NCBI GenBank assembly: GCA_038502055.1
Contig: JAXRKN010000045.1
Location: 7,553,501 to 7,617,500, forward strand
Reading direction: 5' to 3'
Length of the DNA: 64,000 nucleotides
Source: Tanytarsus gracilentus
Taxonomy: Eukaryota; Arthropoda; Insecta; Diptera; Chironomidae
Position numbers and translations under genes: made by a program. The notes under the pieces were generated by a model, which was not told the DNA's origin, ran no database searches, and saw only the letters and a list, made by a program, of their open reading frames with translations. Shown here one piece after another: positions 48,709-61,500 of the stretch. Position 1 is the stretch's first letter. Every line of letters begins with the position of its first letter.

Positions 48709-49042
48709 CACTGGTTGGGCACTATTTACTGTTGTAACTGCTTTGGAACTACTGGAAGTCGATGGTGCTGAAAGTTAACAATTAAATTAATATCTAAAAT
48801 TTAATTTAACGCTAAAAAAATTTACCTGGCGGAGGTGGTGGTAAAGGATCATTATCAAGTAATTGTGTCTTCTCGTTCTTATCACTATTTGCTGTCTTAG
48901 TCGTCGTCGTTGTTGTTGTTGTTGCGGCTGGTGTCGATTTTGCTCCACTTTTGTTAGTTTTCTTGTCTTCTTTTGCAGCCTGCGTTTCTTGTTGTTGTTG
49001 CTGAGGCGGCTGTTGTGGAGCATTCGATTGATTCTTTGATTG
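48709..49042 (-). CDS. in-frame extension of ABHD17 past its stop
   Basis: Immediately after the ABHD17 TGA (49043-49045) the same frame is open for 72 codons (49042-48826): Gln-rich, then Lys-rich, a run of eight Thr, and LDNDPLPPPPP. It then meets a GTAAAT donor at 48825. A 58-nt intron (48768-48825) ends in TTTCAG, and the next 59 nt (48709-48767) continue in frame with APSTSSSSKAV to AQPV. No ATG occurs in this stretch. Reading straight on gives six more codons and a TAG at 48688-48690, followed by the 418-codon frame. An intron that preserves frame behind a stop is unusual for a 3' UTR. Confidence 0.6.
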
Positions 49043-50490
49043 TCAGTTAACCAGCTCCACCGACACAAACTTCTTCAGTCTATCGAGATACTGGCTATAG
49101 AGTTCAATGTCATTATGACCGGCACCATCCACAAAAAGTGGCTCAACAGGCTTTGTGCACTTCTCGTATATACTCATACCATGTGAAAAGTCAATCACTT
49201 CGTCTTCCGTTCCATGAATGACAAGCACGGGAGATGAAATTTTAGATACCTTATCGATACTTGGAAAGACATCAAAAAACCATGTTCGTTTGGTTTGCGG
49301 GAAGGCGACACGCATGCCAGACATAAGTGCCGAATGCAGCACGACAGCACCAACTTCATAGCGACTTGCAAGATCAACAGTTGGCACTGTTCCTATACTC
49401 TGTCCGTATAAAATAATATTCTCAGGGCTGATGCCGTAACGAGTTCTAAAAATATAATAAAAGTAAATTTATAATAATTTCAACTGAAATTCTTTAGTAG
49501 CTCATTTACCTCAGTAAATGCCATGCAGCATCGATGTCTGCATAAAGATTCTTCTCTGATGGTTTTCCTGAACTAGCACCGTAGCCAGAGTAATCGTAAC
49601 TAAATAGAATTATTTATTAATATATCATTTAAATATAAAAAATAAATTTTGCTCACCTAAATATGTTGCAGTTAATTCTAGATCCTAAGCCTAAATAAAA
49701 ACTACTCATTTGTCCTAAGTCGACGGCGTTCCCATGTGAAAAGAGAATCGTGTAGCGTGCATTTGTGCAGCACTTTACGAAAATGCAAGCGATTCTGTTT
49801 CCACGCGCGGTTCTCGCATAGAAAGATTCAATTGTGTCCTTATCGCGCTCTGAATATGGCCATTCTGCCTTTTCGTTGAGCTGTAGGAGAAACTTTGTCT
49901 TTGCCTCTTCGTTGGGTACGAGCGAGTATGTTGCTTCTGGTGGCAGGAAGGCTAACTTTGCGGCTATTCGGTTCGGAAATGGCGGACAACAAAAGAGACA
50001 GCATAGCTCATTGAAACTAAAAAAGAAATTAATTGATTAAAAACTTCACATTGTGCATTTTATCACCTCCCGATTGTTATCACAAAGAGCAACAATGAAA
50101 AAATGCCATTTGACCCCAATTCAAAACTCTTTGCACAGTCCAATCATCTCCCAATGATTCAGACTTCCATTCATTCATAATTACAACAAAAACAGTGTAC
50201 ATTATTTTCTGTATGTAGTCTTCTCGCTGCTCAATTGTATCGAGCATAAAAAACAATGGAAAGAGAAGAAAAATTTTCTTTATTCTTCTGGATGTTGAAA
50301 TCTGAACAAAAAGCCAGAAAACTTTAGGTAACTACGGAATTTGTCAATCATAGGCTATTGATCTCATCAAGTCAAGCTTGAAAGACTCATTTGAATGTAA
50401 TCAAAGTGTAAAAAATTACAAATTTCACTTTTTATAATGAGCGGAAGTAACATTTTTTAAAAAAGCTAGTTCTTACCCCAGTCCTTGCAT
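49043..50490 (-). CDS. ABHD17: ABHD17 alpha/beta hydrolase, protein depalmitoylase
   Basis: Serine hydrolase of the ABHD17A/B/C family, known to remove palmitate from membrane proteins such as Ras and PSD-95. Minus-strand exons 50477-50490, 49657-50016, 49510-49599, 49043-49445; 288 aa, the family's normal size. The first exon gives MQGLG and joins the Cys cluster ELCCLFCCPP (Cys10, 11, 14, 15), the palmitoylation site that anchors the family to membranes, followed by NRIAAKLAFLPPEATYSLVP. The catalytic triad is Ser171 (GQSIG), Asp236 (HGTEDEVIDF) and His265 (GAGHND). The protein ends SVELVN at a TGA followed by CAA, a stop context prone to readthrough in flies. Its start faces PTCD1 across about 460 bp, a likely shared promoter region. 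Assignment is firm. Confidence 0.95.
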
Positions 50491-50950
50491 TTTTGTTGTG
50501 TATTTTACTATCTACGTCGTCGTCAGGCTTGAAAGAAGCGATTAATGCACTTTTTACGATTTTATTACTGCAGAAATTATTAGAAAATTCGGGAGGAAAA
50601 TTTTATTTTATTTTCTTCGTCGAAATTGAAGTTGCTTTCTTAGACTCGAACCACTGAAATTAGCAAAGACACAAAATTGAGGGGAAATTTTGAAAAATTA
50701 ATATACGTTACAAACAAATTGATTGATGATGGAAATGATCGAATTTCTTCGCAATTTTTAATTATTTTATGTTAAAACTAAAAAATTTTTGAATAAAATT
50801 GAAACTTTTTTACAATAATTTAGTTAAAATAATTATTAAGAAAAATTTCTAATTTTTTGTAACGTCTCATGAAAATTCAAATTAACTTCTTCTTATTTGT
50901 GTAAACATAAACAAAACAAAACAGCAATTTATAAATTAAATTCGATTAAA
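50491..50950. promoter_or_regulatory. probable bidirectional promoter, ABHD17 / PTCD1
   Basis: The 460 bp between two divergent start codons must hold both 5' UTRs and both promoters, unless one gene has further upstream exons. No TATA box or clear initiator pair was recognised, as expected for housekeeping-type promoters. Confidence 0.45.
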
Positions 50951-52972
50951 ATGTTAAGACAGTGTAGAAAATTAATAAATTTATCATCATTCTATCGAAT
51001 ATCTTCAAAGTCATCGCAAGCGCATCGAGTTACACAAAATTACATCGTAAATTATCCAATTTCACGCTCTATTTTTATCCAGCATGCTCGATTCGCATCA
51101 AAAAATAAAAGCCAGCATGAAGATTCTGAACTGAAAGAAGTGATAAAAACACAGGATAGCGACATATTTGGAACGTTGTCAGTGAATGAAGACAAAGCCG
51201 ATGACGATTTTACAGATGAAGGAGATATTCAGGAGGAGAAAATTCTCAGGAATCCACCGAATAAAGAGGGAATGCTTTCTAGAAAGCTTTATGCGGACAT
51301 GATTAAGGAACATCTTAAATTTCATCGAATAAAGGAGGCAATTGATGTCATGGAGGTAAAAATGAAAGAAGACGGTCACCGTCCTGTCGCTTACATCTTT
51401 AATCTGTTAATCGACGGATGCGCTCAAGTGGGATACACACAAAAGGCTTTCAATCTCTTCACAAGGATGCGACAGTATGGCTGTACACCGACAGGTGCAA
51501 CTTACACTTCTCTCTTCAATGCATGCGCCAATGGACCTTATAAGAATGATTCACTTGAGAAGGCAAATCGATTGAGAGAAGTTATGCTCGAAAAGGGAGT
51601 TGAGCCAAACGGCACTCACTACAATGCCATGATTAAAGCATTTGGACGATGCGATGATCTTAAAACTGCATTTCTCCTCGTTGATGAGATGATTGATAAA
51701 GAATTACCGATCAAAACAGAAACTTTCAACTTTGTTCTTCAAGCGTGTGCTTCCGACAAAGAATTTGGCTTTAGACATGCCCTCCTCGTTTGGCATAAAA
51801 TGTATCAGCAAAATCTAACGCCAGACATATATTCCTTTAATAACATCCTGAGATGCTGCCGCGACACCGAACTCGGTGATTTGCCAACGACCAAAGAAGT
51901 TATTCAGACAATTTTACTTAGAAATCCCCAAAAGCCCAAAGAAGAGGATATTAAGCTAATTGAATCGCCAATTAAGGACATTCATATTGTAGAGAAACCC
52001 ACAACCGAAGAACCACAATCATTGCCAAACTTATTGACACCCAAACCATATATTGGCAATATGATTGACATTGGTGAAGTGAACAAGGCTGAAGATAGAT
52101 TGATTTTGCTTGGAGGTTTTAAAGGATTTCTTGAACTGATGAAACAGTTCGAAGTTAAACCTGACCTCAAGACATACACGCTCCTAATTGAAATCATACC
52201 GAATACGCGTGCGGCCGAAAATACTTTACTGAGAAGTATTCGCAAAGAGACCATCAAATGTGATGTGGATTTCTTTAACATTCTCATGAAGAAGAGATCA
52301 ATGAGATTCGATTATGAAGGTGCCAAAGAGGTGAGCAATATAACTTCCTTAATTTCCGTGAATAATTTAAACTTCTTTTAGGTCCTCGAAGAAATGATTA
52401 AAAGGGCAAATCTAAAGCCAGATATTGTCACTTATGGTGTCTTGGCGCTTGGCTGTAGGACACGCGATCAAGCATGGGAGTTGATCAATGAGATGAATGA
52501 CAAAGGGATCAGAATGAATATGCCGATTTTAGGTGCGATGGTAAAGCAAGGATGCTGCACGAAAGATTTTCAATATATTTTAGATATTCTCGATATTGTT
52601 AAGCAGTTTAAAATGAAGCCATCGGAGCAGTTAATGGAGACACTCGATAGATTTGTTGTGAGCTGTAATTATAACAAGAAAAAGGATCAAAAAAATCTTC
52701 CACCAAAATTTCGCGAGCATGTTAAGATATTTAAAGAGGAACTTCAAAAGTGGAAAGAATCATTGGGCATTGGTGGATTAAAAAGTGCAGATGATGTTAA
52801 GAAGGTGCTGAAAGAAAAACCATGGCAACAATTTCAAGAAACTCAGGCGTCAGGATATGAAAGGCAGAAAACTTATGAAAAGAAGAAAAAGGTTCAACAT
52901 CACATTAAAATGATCAAAGCGCGAGAAGAAATTAAGAAACCCTTAAGAGAAGTTAACGCTGGTAGTCAGTAA
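50951..52972 (+). CDS. PTCD1: PTCD1-like mitochondrial pentatricopeptide repeat protein
   Basis: 656 aa from two exons, 50951-52330 and 52382-52972, joined across a 51-nt intron in phase 0 (AKE-VLEEM). The N-terminus (MLRQCRKLINLSSFYRIS) is basic and Ser-rich like a mitochondrial targeting sequence; in-frame sequence upstream of this ATG has no better start. Pentatricopeptide repeats run through about 145-330 (for example YIFNLLIDGCAQVGYTQKAF, HYNAMIKAFGRCDDLKTAF) and again around 440-540. The C-terminus is Lys/Glu-rich. PPR proteins bind RNA in mitochondria; human PTCD1 (about 700 aa) acts on leucine tRNAs and 16S rRNA maturation. Family assignment is good, exact function inferred. AATAAA at 53001-53006. 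Confidence 0.9.
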
Positions 52973-53024
52973 TAGTCAGAGTTTTTTGATAAAATGTATC
53001 AATAAAAAAGATTTATTTAGTAAT
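52973..53024. terminator. overlapping polyadenylation signals of convergent genes
   Basis: Only 52 bp separate the stop codons of PTCD1 (+) and the Bud32 kinase (-). AATAAA for PTCD1 is at 53001-53006 and TTTATT, the AATAAA of the minus strand, at 53012-53017. Cleavage normally falls 10-30 nt after the signal, so the two mRNAs should overlap at their 3' ends and each may run into the other's coding region. Confidence 0.7.
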
Positions 53025-53678
53025 TTAGCCGACCATCGTTCGTTTTCTACCTCTAGCTCTAACTTCTTCAAACTTTTTGACTGTTTCTTCTGATTTTGGA
53101 TTTGCTTTGCGATAACTAACTAAAATGTCATCGAATAGATGAGGAAGTGTCGAATGTGTGCTGATAAGAGCTCTTTCGAGTACATACAAATCGACACCTT
53201 TGTCTTCGTTGCTTGCCGAGTAGCTGGACAATCCAAAATCGATCATGATTAAATCGTAGTCATTTTCATTTTGATTAATAAGCATATTTGATGTTGTTAA
53301 ATCTCCATGTATGACATTGTGAGCATGTAAAATTCCAATAGCATTTCCAATTCTTTTTGTGAGCTCTTTAAGTTTTTCTTCTTCCTTTTGATTTTCAATG
53401 ATGAATTCTTTGACTGTGATTGCATGCTCGAAATATTCCATGTAAATCTTCCGATCATCAATGTCTACATGCATTATCTTTGGACATAACACACCGGCTT
53501 TTAAACATCTTTCTGAAGTTCGCTGCTCACTTTTAATTCTTAATTTTGTAAGTGAATTATCCAGCACCTCAAGACGATATTTCTTGCTAAAACGCTCTTT
53601 AACAAGACACTTTTGACCTTTGTAACTTCCAATGAAGATTTTCGCCTCTGCACCTTGCTTTAATACTTTTTCTGTCAT
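53025..53678 (-). CDS. TP53RK: Bud32 / TP53RK, KEOPS complex kinase-ATPase
   Basis: Intronless, 217 aa, the compact size typical of Bud32/PRPK. It is the atypical small kinase-like ATPase of the KEOPS/EKC complex, which makes the t6A modification on ANN-decoding tRNAs. Visible motifs: the N-terminal QGAEAKIF in place of a glycine loop, the ATP-contacting Lys27 in CLVKERFSKKYR, IKSEQRT helix (about 48-54), catalytic loop HGDLTTSN (124-131), DFGLSSYS (147-154) with the DKGVDLYVLERA segment, and the basic C-terminal tail RARGRKR (207-213) diagnostic of the family. It converges on PTCD1 with a 52-bp gap. Assignment is firm. Confidence 0.97.
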   Translation of the reverse strand: MTEKVLKQGAEAKIFIGSYKGQKCLVKERFSKKYRLEVLDNSLTKLRIKSEQRTSERCLKAGVLCPKIMHVDIDDRKIYMEYFEHAITVKEFIIENQKEEEKLKELTKRIGNAIGILHAHNVIHGDLTTSNMLINQNENDYDLIMIDFGLSSYSASNEDKGVDLYVLERALISTHSTLPHLFDDILVSYRKANPKSEETVKKFEEVRARGRKRTMVG

Positions 53679-54963
53679 TTTTAAAAACGTGAAAAATAAA
53701 CAATGATTTTGCCGAAAAAAATGTGATGGTGCCGAAAGCCGAATTTGAAATTCAAAAATACGTTAGAGATCGCTAAAAATCTTAAAATTTAATTTAATTT
53801 GAGAAAAGTCAAAAATTATGACTTACGAATTTTTAATTATCAGGATATCCAAAAAATAACTTTCAATATTAAATAAAGTAATCCATTTACAGATTTATGC
53901 ATTCGAATTTAGAAAATTTTAATTAATTATTTTTTAAACCCCATTTTCAATTTTGTCTCCCCTTAATCCAGGACATTTTCCAATTCATCTTTGTTAATGA
54001 CAAAAAATCCAATTCCACTTTTATCGACATGCAACATGAAAAAACTTCAGAACACAGAAAATGAAGAAAAAAGCAGCGAGAATGAGGAAGAAAAATTTAC
54101 AGCAATTTTCATCGGAAGCAGTCTCTTGCGACTCTCAAATCCAAATTGAGAATGAAATTTTTCTCTAGATATCGTTTTCGATTTAATACTCAAGTGTTGC
54201 CTCAGAAGATTGTGCTGCATTGCTAATGCGATTTGAAGATTAAACTGCTGTAAATGAAGGTTTTGTGTGCTTGCACTCGCAAGCTAGTTTGTGAACTTTT
54301 TCTCGTCTGCATAAAAGCTCCTGTTCAAGGGGAGAACGTGAATTTTTTCGAGGAACGTTAGACTTTTTAAATCCACAGCTAAAGAACGTTTGAAAATTTA
54401 ACTCTAGTGAAAGTTTTCATCCCTGTAAGCTTTTCTTACTACTTCCTCATCTCTTGTCTACAAAGTCATTAATTTATCGAAGACGAAAATATAACTCGCA
54501 ACGGCGGTAAAAGTTTTCTGCGAGGATTTTCATCAACGTCAAATTTTGTTCTCTCGCTTGCTTTTTTAATCCCTTATAAAAGAACCGTAAGAAATTCTCT
54601 CTCTCTCACCCAAAATAAAACCATTTTCATATTCATGGTGAATTATGAAAATAAAAGCTGAATGAAGTGTGAGCGCGAATGTGAAATGGAAGCGAAAAAA
54701 AATGATTAATTAATTTATTTCATGAGATTTTTTACAACTGTGAGTGAGAGTAGTGTGGATAATAATGAGCAATATGCCAAGCGGTGGGTTTAATGACAAA
54801 TGTTTTTCATTATTTTCTTTTTTTTATTTCGGAACTCTCTTTTTCAGGTGCGATTTCGTCGCGCTTAATGACGAGGTTCTGGGTTGGTGATAAAATAATT
54901 TATTCTTTGGGATACTTTTGAAAATTAAGTCACTCTTTAATTTATGATGGAATAAAAATTATT
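53679..54963. other. intergenic, Bud32 to DUF1091 gene
   Basis: AT-rich, no supportable gene. It contains the Bud32 promoter side and the downstream side of the DUF1091 gene. Confidence 0.6.
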
Positions 54964-55526
54964 TCAGTAAATTTTCAACCTAAAACTCATGTCAATAATT
55001 GCAATGTCTTCATCATTATGCGCTTTATCGCCAATTTGATAATTTCCAACTGGAAGCATGGCAATTAAATTATTATTTTCTTCGTATTGTAAGGTGATAT
55101 TAATGTTTCCAAAAAGTGGACATTTTTTCATCAAAGGCTTAACGGATTTTGCGTAGATGTCAGTAATGGCTTTATTTATTGGATTGACTTTGGTACCATT
55201 CGTAAATCGGCACCATTCGAAAGGTTTAGACTTGAACATTGATCGCTTTGGTTTTCCAATTTGAAAGTAGAAAATCTTGTAAGCCATCTAGAAAAATAAA
55301 TCTCACAAGTTAAAGAAACTTATTAAAATTAATAATTTACGAATGCTTGATGCAGAGGACGAATAATATTTCCAGCTATATGAATTCCATTTCCTTGAAT
55401 TTCGCATTTCTCAAGGAGGAAAGTCTTATTTGAACTTTTGCAATAATCAATGCTGACAAATTTTAGGTTGCTGCAAAGCACTGATTTGAAAAACAAAATT
55501 AGAAAAAGTGAGGAAATTTTTGACAT
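54964..55526 (-). CDS. secreted DUF1091 family protein
   Basis: 169 aa from two minus-strand exons, 55341-55526 and 54964-55287, joined in phase 0 across a 53-nt intron. An N-terminal signal peptide (MSKISSLFLILFFKSVLC) is followed by a DUF1091-like region: KRSMFKSKPFEWCRF, INKAITDIYAKSVKPLMKKCPLFGN, then beta strands to the C-terminus. The WCRF...KKCPLFG Cys pattern is the family signature. DUF1091 proteins are numerous in flies, small and secreted, with an MD-2-like lipid-binding fold predicted; some are expressed in chemosensory organs. Specific function is unknown. No tandem relatives were found nearby. Confidence 0.85.
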
Positions 55527-58500
55527 GTTTAAATTTTTAAAGTTGACTGAATTCTGAACTTGATTTTTTTGACAATTTTTTTAATTAAATAATTAGCGGA
55601 AAAAAATAATTTTCGCTTTTTCAATTTTGTATTTAAATTTTAATTTTATATTCGTAAAAAATATGAGTTTGAGTTTATTTGGCTGGAACTTTAGGTGTGT
55701 AAAATTTTATCGCGACACAAAAAAATCATTTAAAATTCCAAAGAAATAAATTTACTATCATTTTCTCGATTTCAACTCCGATCACAGCCAATTTTCTTTT
55801 TCCAAACTTTATTTAACTCTTTCTTGTTCGTAATCACCAATCGCAAAATCCCTTTTTTCTACGTTTTTATTATAGTGAAGCTATCGCACTCCACGTCCAT
55901 TTGTCGGTCGAGGTTTAAAGTCACTTTTTATCTCATTTTCTCCATAGCTGAAAAGCACAAAAAACTTTTCTCATCTCTCTCGGTGGTAAATCTCTTTTCC
56001 TGCATTGAGAGATATGGTGAATAAACCATCCGAATGCTCCGATGAAAAATTATCCTCGATATAATCCCATTTATGTGATGACGATAAAGTTAAATTGAAT
56101 TTTAAAGTGCATTTTTTGTGTGAAAATTATGAAAAACTTTTTCTTTTTTGGACTAGAAAAAAAAGAGAGGCAAGCCGCCGATTATTGAGAGTTGAACCAA
56201 GTTTGGTGTCACAAATTTTTTAACCACCATGGTGCACCATCGACAAACTAATTCAATTTTTTAAACGATTCATTCAAATTTTATTAACTTATTCATCCTT
56301 TACTGGTTCGCGGGGGGTAAAAATTTCATGTTAATGCGGATATCAAAATGTTGTTTCGATAGCTTGTTGTTACATGGGTTTTATAGCACTTCCCAACATT
56401 CTTAAGAGCTTTTCTTTTCAGTACATTTTCCGTGAGCTCAAAAATGGGGTGAAGTTGAACATGAGAGTGAGTGAGGGTTGAATGTATCTGAAAGTGATGT
56501 GTTGCATGTTAACAAAAAATTTAAGAGAAAGTTTTAAGCTTTTGTACTTAAACTTTTTTATGTTGAAAACTTTTTTTTGCAATCTCAAACATTTCAGAAT
56601 GGTCCAAAAGTTTTTAGCTTTATTTAAAAAGTATAAAGAATAAATATTTATTGTAATTTTTCAATAAACTCTAACAAAAGACTTTAAAAACTGATTTTTG
56701 AAAAATGTAAGTTTAAAATCGACAATCTCGTGCGCACAACACAAAAAATCTTACAACTACATGAATTTATGGGCAAGTTGTAAGCTGTCGAAACATTTCA
56801 CATGGAAAAAAAGGTGGAAAGGCAAGAAGTTTTAGAATGTAATGCGATATGGAGCAAGTAGAATGGAAAAAAAGAAAAGTGAATGTCACTCCGTCGAGCA
56901 TGATAAGAAGAAAAATTTCTCCTTCGAGGATTTTCTTTAAAATTTTCTTCTTCTTCAAATTAAGCGAAGCGTCTTGATGATCTCGAGATAAAGGATTGCA
57001 ATGATGAATAGGAAAAAAAGGAGAGCGAGAGAGAAAAATGGACTATTGATGATTATGTGAAAAATGAGCGGGTTGAAGAAAAGTTGAAAACTGAATGTGA
57101 AGAATGTTCAAGAAATTTTGAGATGAAAAACTTTTACGATAGAAAAAGAAGAAGTAAAATGCATCGATGGAAGCTTCTGCTGATGATGATGATGAGTTGT
57201 GAGTTGTGGAAGTACACATTTGCCTTTTTTTCATGTCTGCATGCTTAAAATTTCCTCGATGAAGTTTTCATGTGTGCATTAAAAAAACTTTAAATAGTTT
57301 TAATCACTTTTGCAAACATTTTCGGTGGTTTTGTTGTCGATGAAAGCTGAAAATAATTAAAAAATTGCATCAAAGAGAATTTTTCAATTGTGTTTGAGAT
57401 TTTTAATGGAAATTCTTCTCATTCCACTCTGTTTAAGGTTTCAAAATATTTTTCATACCCGCGCAGCAACTCGATTGGAAAATTTAATTTTTCCTTTGCC
57501 GCATTTACATTTTTCCTCCACATCCGCACTCAACTCACCTCCACTACCTTTTTTTTCTTTACCGTATGAAGCAATTATCGATGCGATGATGAAAAAGATG
57601 CTCGATTGAGTTCACGTGAAACTCCTAAATTGATTTTTTACTCTTCTTCGAGAGTTTTTGAAATTGATCCATTAAGTGACAAAAAATTGATGAGAATGAC
57701 TTTAGATGTGCGTGGATGTGAAAGCCTTCAAGGGAAAACAAAATTTCTACGCAACCCAATTTTTCTTTGTTTGCACACCTCGAAGATGTGCGAGAAGAAA
57801 AAATTCCATTTAATTACCTTTCTTAAGCTCACACATTTCACAAACACACGCTCGGAACTTTTTTGTTCAAACATTTCTAGGTTCATGTTAATGTGTTTTC
57901 ATTTTATTCAGCCCTAAAATTTACCCACGAGGAAATTCACACAAAATTGATTGAAGATTTTAAAATTCAAAGGAAATTTTTTCAATAAATCATTTTCACG
58001 ACTTTTTTTTGACATGATCTCGAAATTATTTTTTAAACTGAAATTTAATCGCAAAAGAAGAAAAATTTCTTCGCTCGTTTCTCACAAAAAAAAACACGAC
58101 AATAAATTACAACTTTTTCCATTCATTGATTGTTCATTCTCGCCATTATTCTTTCGATATTTATTTATTTGGGGGCTGGTGGCATGAGTGAGTGAGGGCA
58201 AAATTATTAGCAGTAACTAACGAGAGAAAACTCAAGCAATGACGATGAAAATTGTTCGTATGGATTTTTGTGGCGGTACATTGGGCGGCATTATAATTAA
58301 TTCCAAACGATATCGGCGGTGATTAATTTTTGCTTGCTCTCAAACTCCTTTTTCCTAATCATCATGAGCAGCCACTTAACAGTTAACAACAATCGACCCA
58401 AGGTCGGATTTATAAAATTTTATTTTTATCACATTAAAAAATAAATTTTCTTTTAAAAATGATTTTTTTCATTAATGAAAATTCAAATCTTCAATGACCG

Positions 58501-61500
58501 GCCACTCGGCAATTTATTTCAAACGAACACAATGTGTTGATAAGATCCAAAAATCGTATCATTAGGAGGAAAATGTGAAAACGACTTTTTCGTTTCTCTT
58601 TTTTTATTCTTGATGCCGGTTCATTCATTGTTCGCCTAATTTATGGCAATTTTGCCTCCTTAACACATTCAACATACAACAATTGCTAAACACATACACA
58701 ACGCGAGGCAGCAACGTAATAATGAAAGTAAATAATCGCTGACTACGACTGAATTTATGGTGCGAAATTTAATTATGGAATTCAAGTCGAGTGCTGCTGA
58801 GTCGAGTCTTTCATTTATCTTAAACTCTCTCGTTCTCGACTAAAATACACAAACAGTGACTCCAATCAGCGAATTATTTGCCATTAATAAATTTTTGCAT
58901 TAGTCATTCGTCTCTATTCATTAAAGGGAGAGGAGGAATTAAGGCGAGTGGAGCGAGGAGATGGAAAATGTGATTATGGGATTATGAGTTGCAGTTGAAG
59001 TTGACCTCAAAGAGCGAGAAGTAAAAAATTGATTTTATAATTTAAAAAAAAATTTCCGTAAATTTTAAAATGTATTTTTTGAATAAAAAATAACCTTTAA
59101 ATTTTTTTACCCTACCAACCTTCAATATCCTTTCACAACTCAACATCATATCGATATATCGATGATATTGGACATTGTTAGAGACAACATCCACCATACA
59201 TAATATTATTATTATTATTCAGCATCACATTAATAGAATTTGCTCTACTTCACCTTGAGGCAGTGGCATATGGCGAGAAATAGCGGAGCGCAAGAAAATC
59301 GATACACCTCACAGTCAGCCGAAACAATTGCAAAAGAGTGTGTGTGTGCAACATTTGTTTATTAAAAATGAAATATTGCATCATGACTCTCATATTCTTG
59401 TTGTTGTTTTGTCGCTGACTTTTATTTATTTATTCCTTTTTTTCTGTATAATAAACGCGGTGTTCGAAAAATTGTATGCACAAACAGTGGAGAGAACATG
59501 AAAACATATTAAAATATTTATGATTGAGATTTTTCGAACGATGTCAACACGATTTTTATTTTTTAATGCTCGCCTTAATTTTTGTTTAATTTGACTTTTA
59601 GTAGGGAGATTTTTTAAATTCAAGAAATGTTTTAAAAATTTTGGAAGGTGATTTTAATTTTTTATAACAACCCAAACTTAAAATTTAAGATACTAATTTG
59701 TAGTTTAAAAGTTGATAATTTTAGCATTCATATACAGCTACTTTCAATATGAAGCTTATAGGTCAAAAAATTATGACAGAGTCAGTCATATCACATTTAA
59801 ATATTTTGAGCTAGCGAATAAAAAGCTCTTAGACATTAAGTGCTGATAAATTAATTGAAATGTTAATTGATCAATTAAAAGAACTTGATTATTAATTAAT
59901 TCTTCACATCCGCTTAAGCAAAAGTTCTTTCCCATGTCAACATTCTAATAAATTTCTTCAGACATTAAAAAGATTCTTTTTTATCTCTCTTCATATTTAA
60001 ATGACGCACTCAATAATGACTTGCAATTTTTATGATCTCATGTATGAAAGCATTTTCTATGGCTCCGCAGTGTGTTTCTGTAAAGAATCATCTCTCTCAC
60101 CACGCTTTCAAGTTTATTATTCTCTTTTCACTTCATGCACTTCTTAAATATTACTTAGCATCATCATCATTGCTCTCCGAAGTGAGTTACATCGATATTT
60201 TAATGTCGATTTTATGACCTCATATATTCCATCAAAATGTACCATGCATGCAACACATTGATGTGTCTCAAGCGGTTTTTATATTCTATCGAGGGATGTT
60301 AAAATCATGAATATTTTTCAAATTAATTTACAAAATTTAAAATATATGAAAGTAATTTTTTAAAAGTGTGTCCACTCCTTGTGTTTTTATACATGTGCAT
60401 ATCTCTTAAATAAAGAAACGATAATTGAATATAAAAAAGGTAAAAGACGCGAGAAAAATGAATTGTGTGTGTTGAGGCCATCGTGTAATGAGAATTAAAA
60501 TAGATGGAACAATGAATTCAATGTGATTGAATGATTTATGAGTGAGTCGAAAAAAAATAGAAAGAGAGAGAAGGAATTTAACATAATTACATAATTGTTT
60601 GAGACAATTTTCTACGAATGGAAGATAGAAAAGAGAAATTGAGATGCGCGATGGGAATCATTATGATTTATCGTTCTTACATTGACGATTATACTTTATG
60701 AAGGGCGAAAAGAGAGAGAAAGATGATGATATGATAATAAAGTTCTTAATTCCTTTTATATTCCTCATTTTTCTTTCTCACTTGATGCATTTATTCATCA
60801 ATTATTTTATGGACTCACTAACTGACCGCTGTTGTGAGAATTTATGGAGTGAATTTTTTCGACAGCCGAAAGTGTTTTTTTTAACCAAACTGCACTCGCC
60901 CCCTTTTTTTCATCATGACTTACTTTGTTTTCGGCTAATGTCTAAAGTAAAATTTTCGGAGCATGAAAATTGAATAAATTGTCCCTTTTTTATCGCGTGG
61001 CATTTTTTTAATAAAAAAGTGATTGCACTTAAACATCTTCGAAGAATCAATAAGAGTTTTAAATTCATTTCCAAAAATTTTCTCGCTTAATGGAAGAAAT
61101 TTAAGGTTATCACATAATTAATTATTTCTAACCTCCAGAAGTCTCTGAACTCACATTTACATTTCTCACCGTTCACATTTTCGTTTCTATTTTGTTCAAC
61201 AAACTCAGAAATGCTAAAGAGAAGTGCTTTTGCACCAGATGTGATCAAAACAAAAATAAATTTTCTTCCAAAAAGGTATTTTATATTGTCTTTCGGCAAC
61301 TGAAAAAGGGTTAACAGGAGAATGTATAATAATTTTTCAACCCAAAATAGCTTCATTTTGCTTTTACCTTCATGGCATCGCTATTGAAAATTGTTTTAAA
61401 AGTATTTTTAGAGAAGTGAAAACTTTAATAAATTTACAACAATTTTTAAGAAAATAATTTGCCATCCCTTGATTTTTCATTACCAAAATTCCTCACAAAG

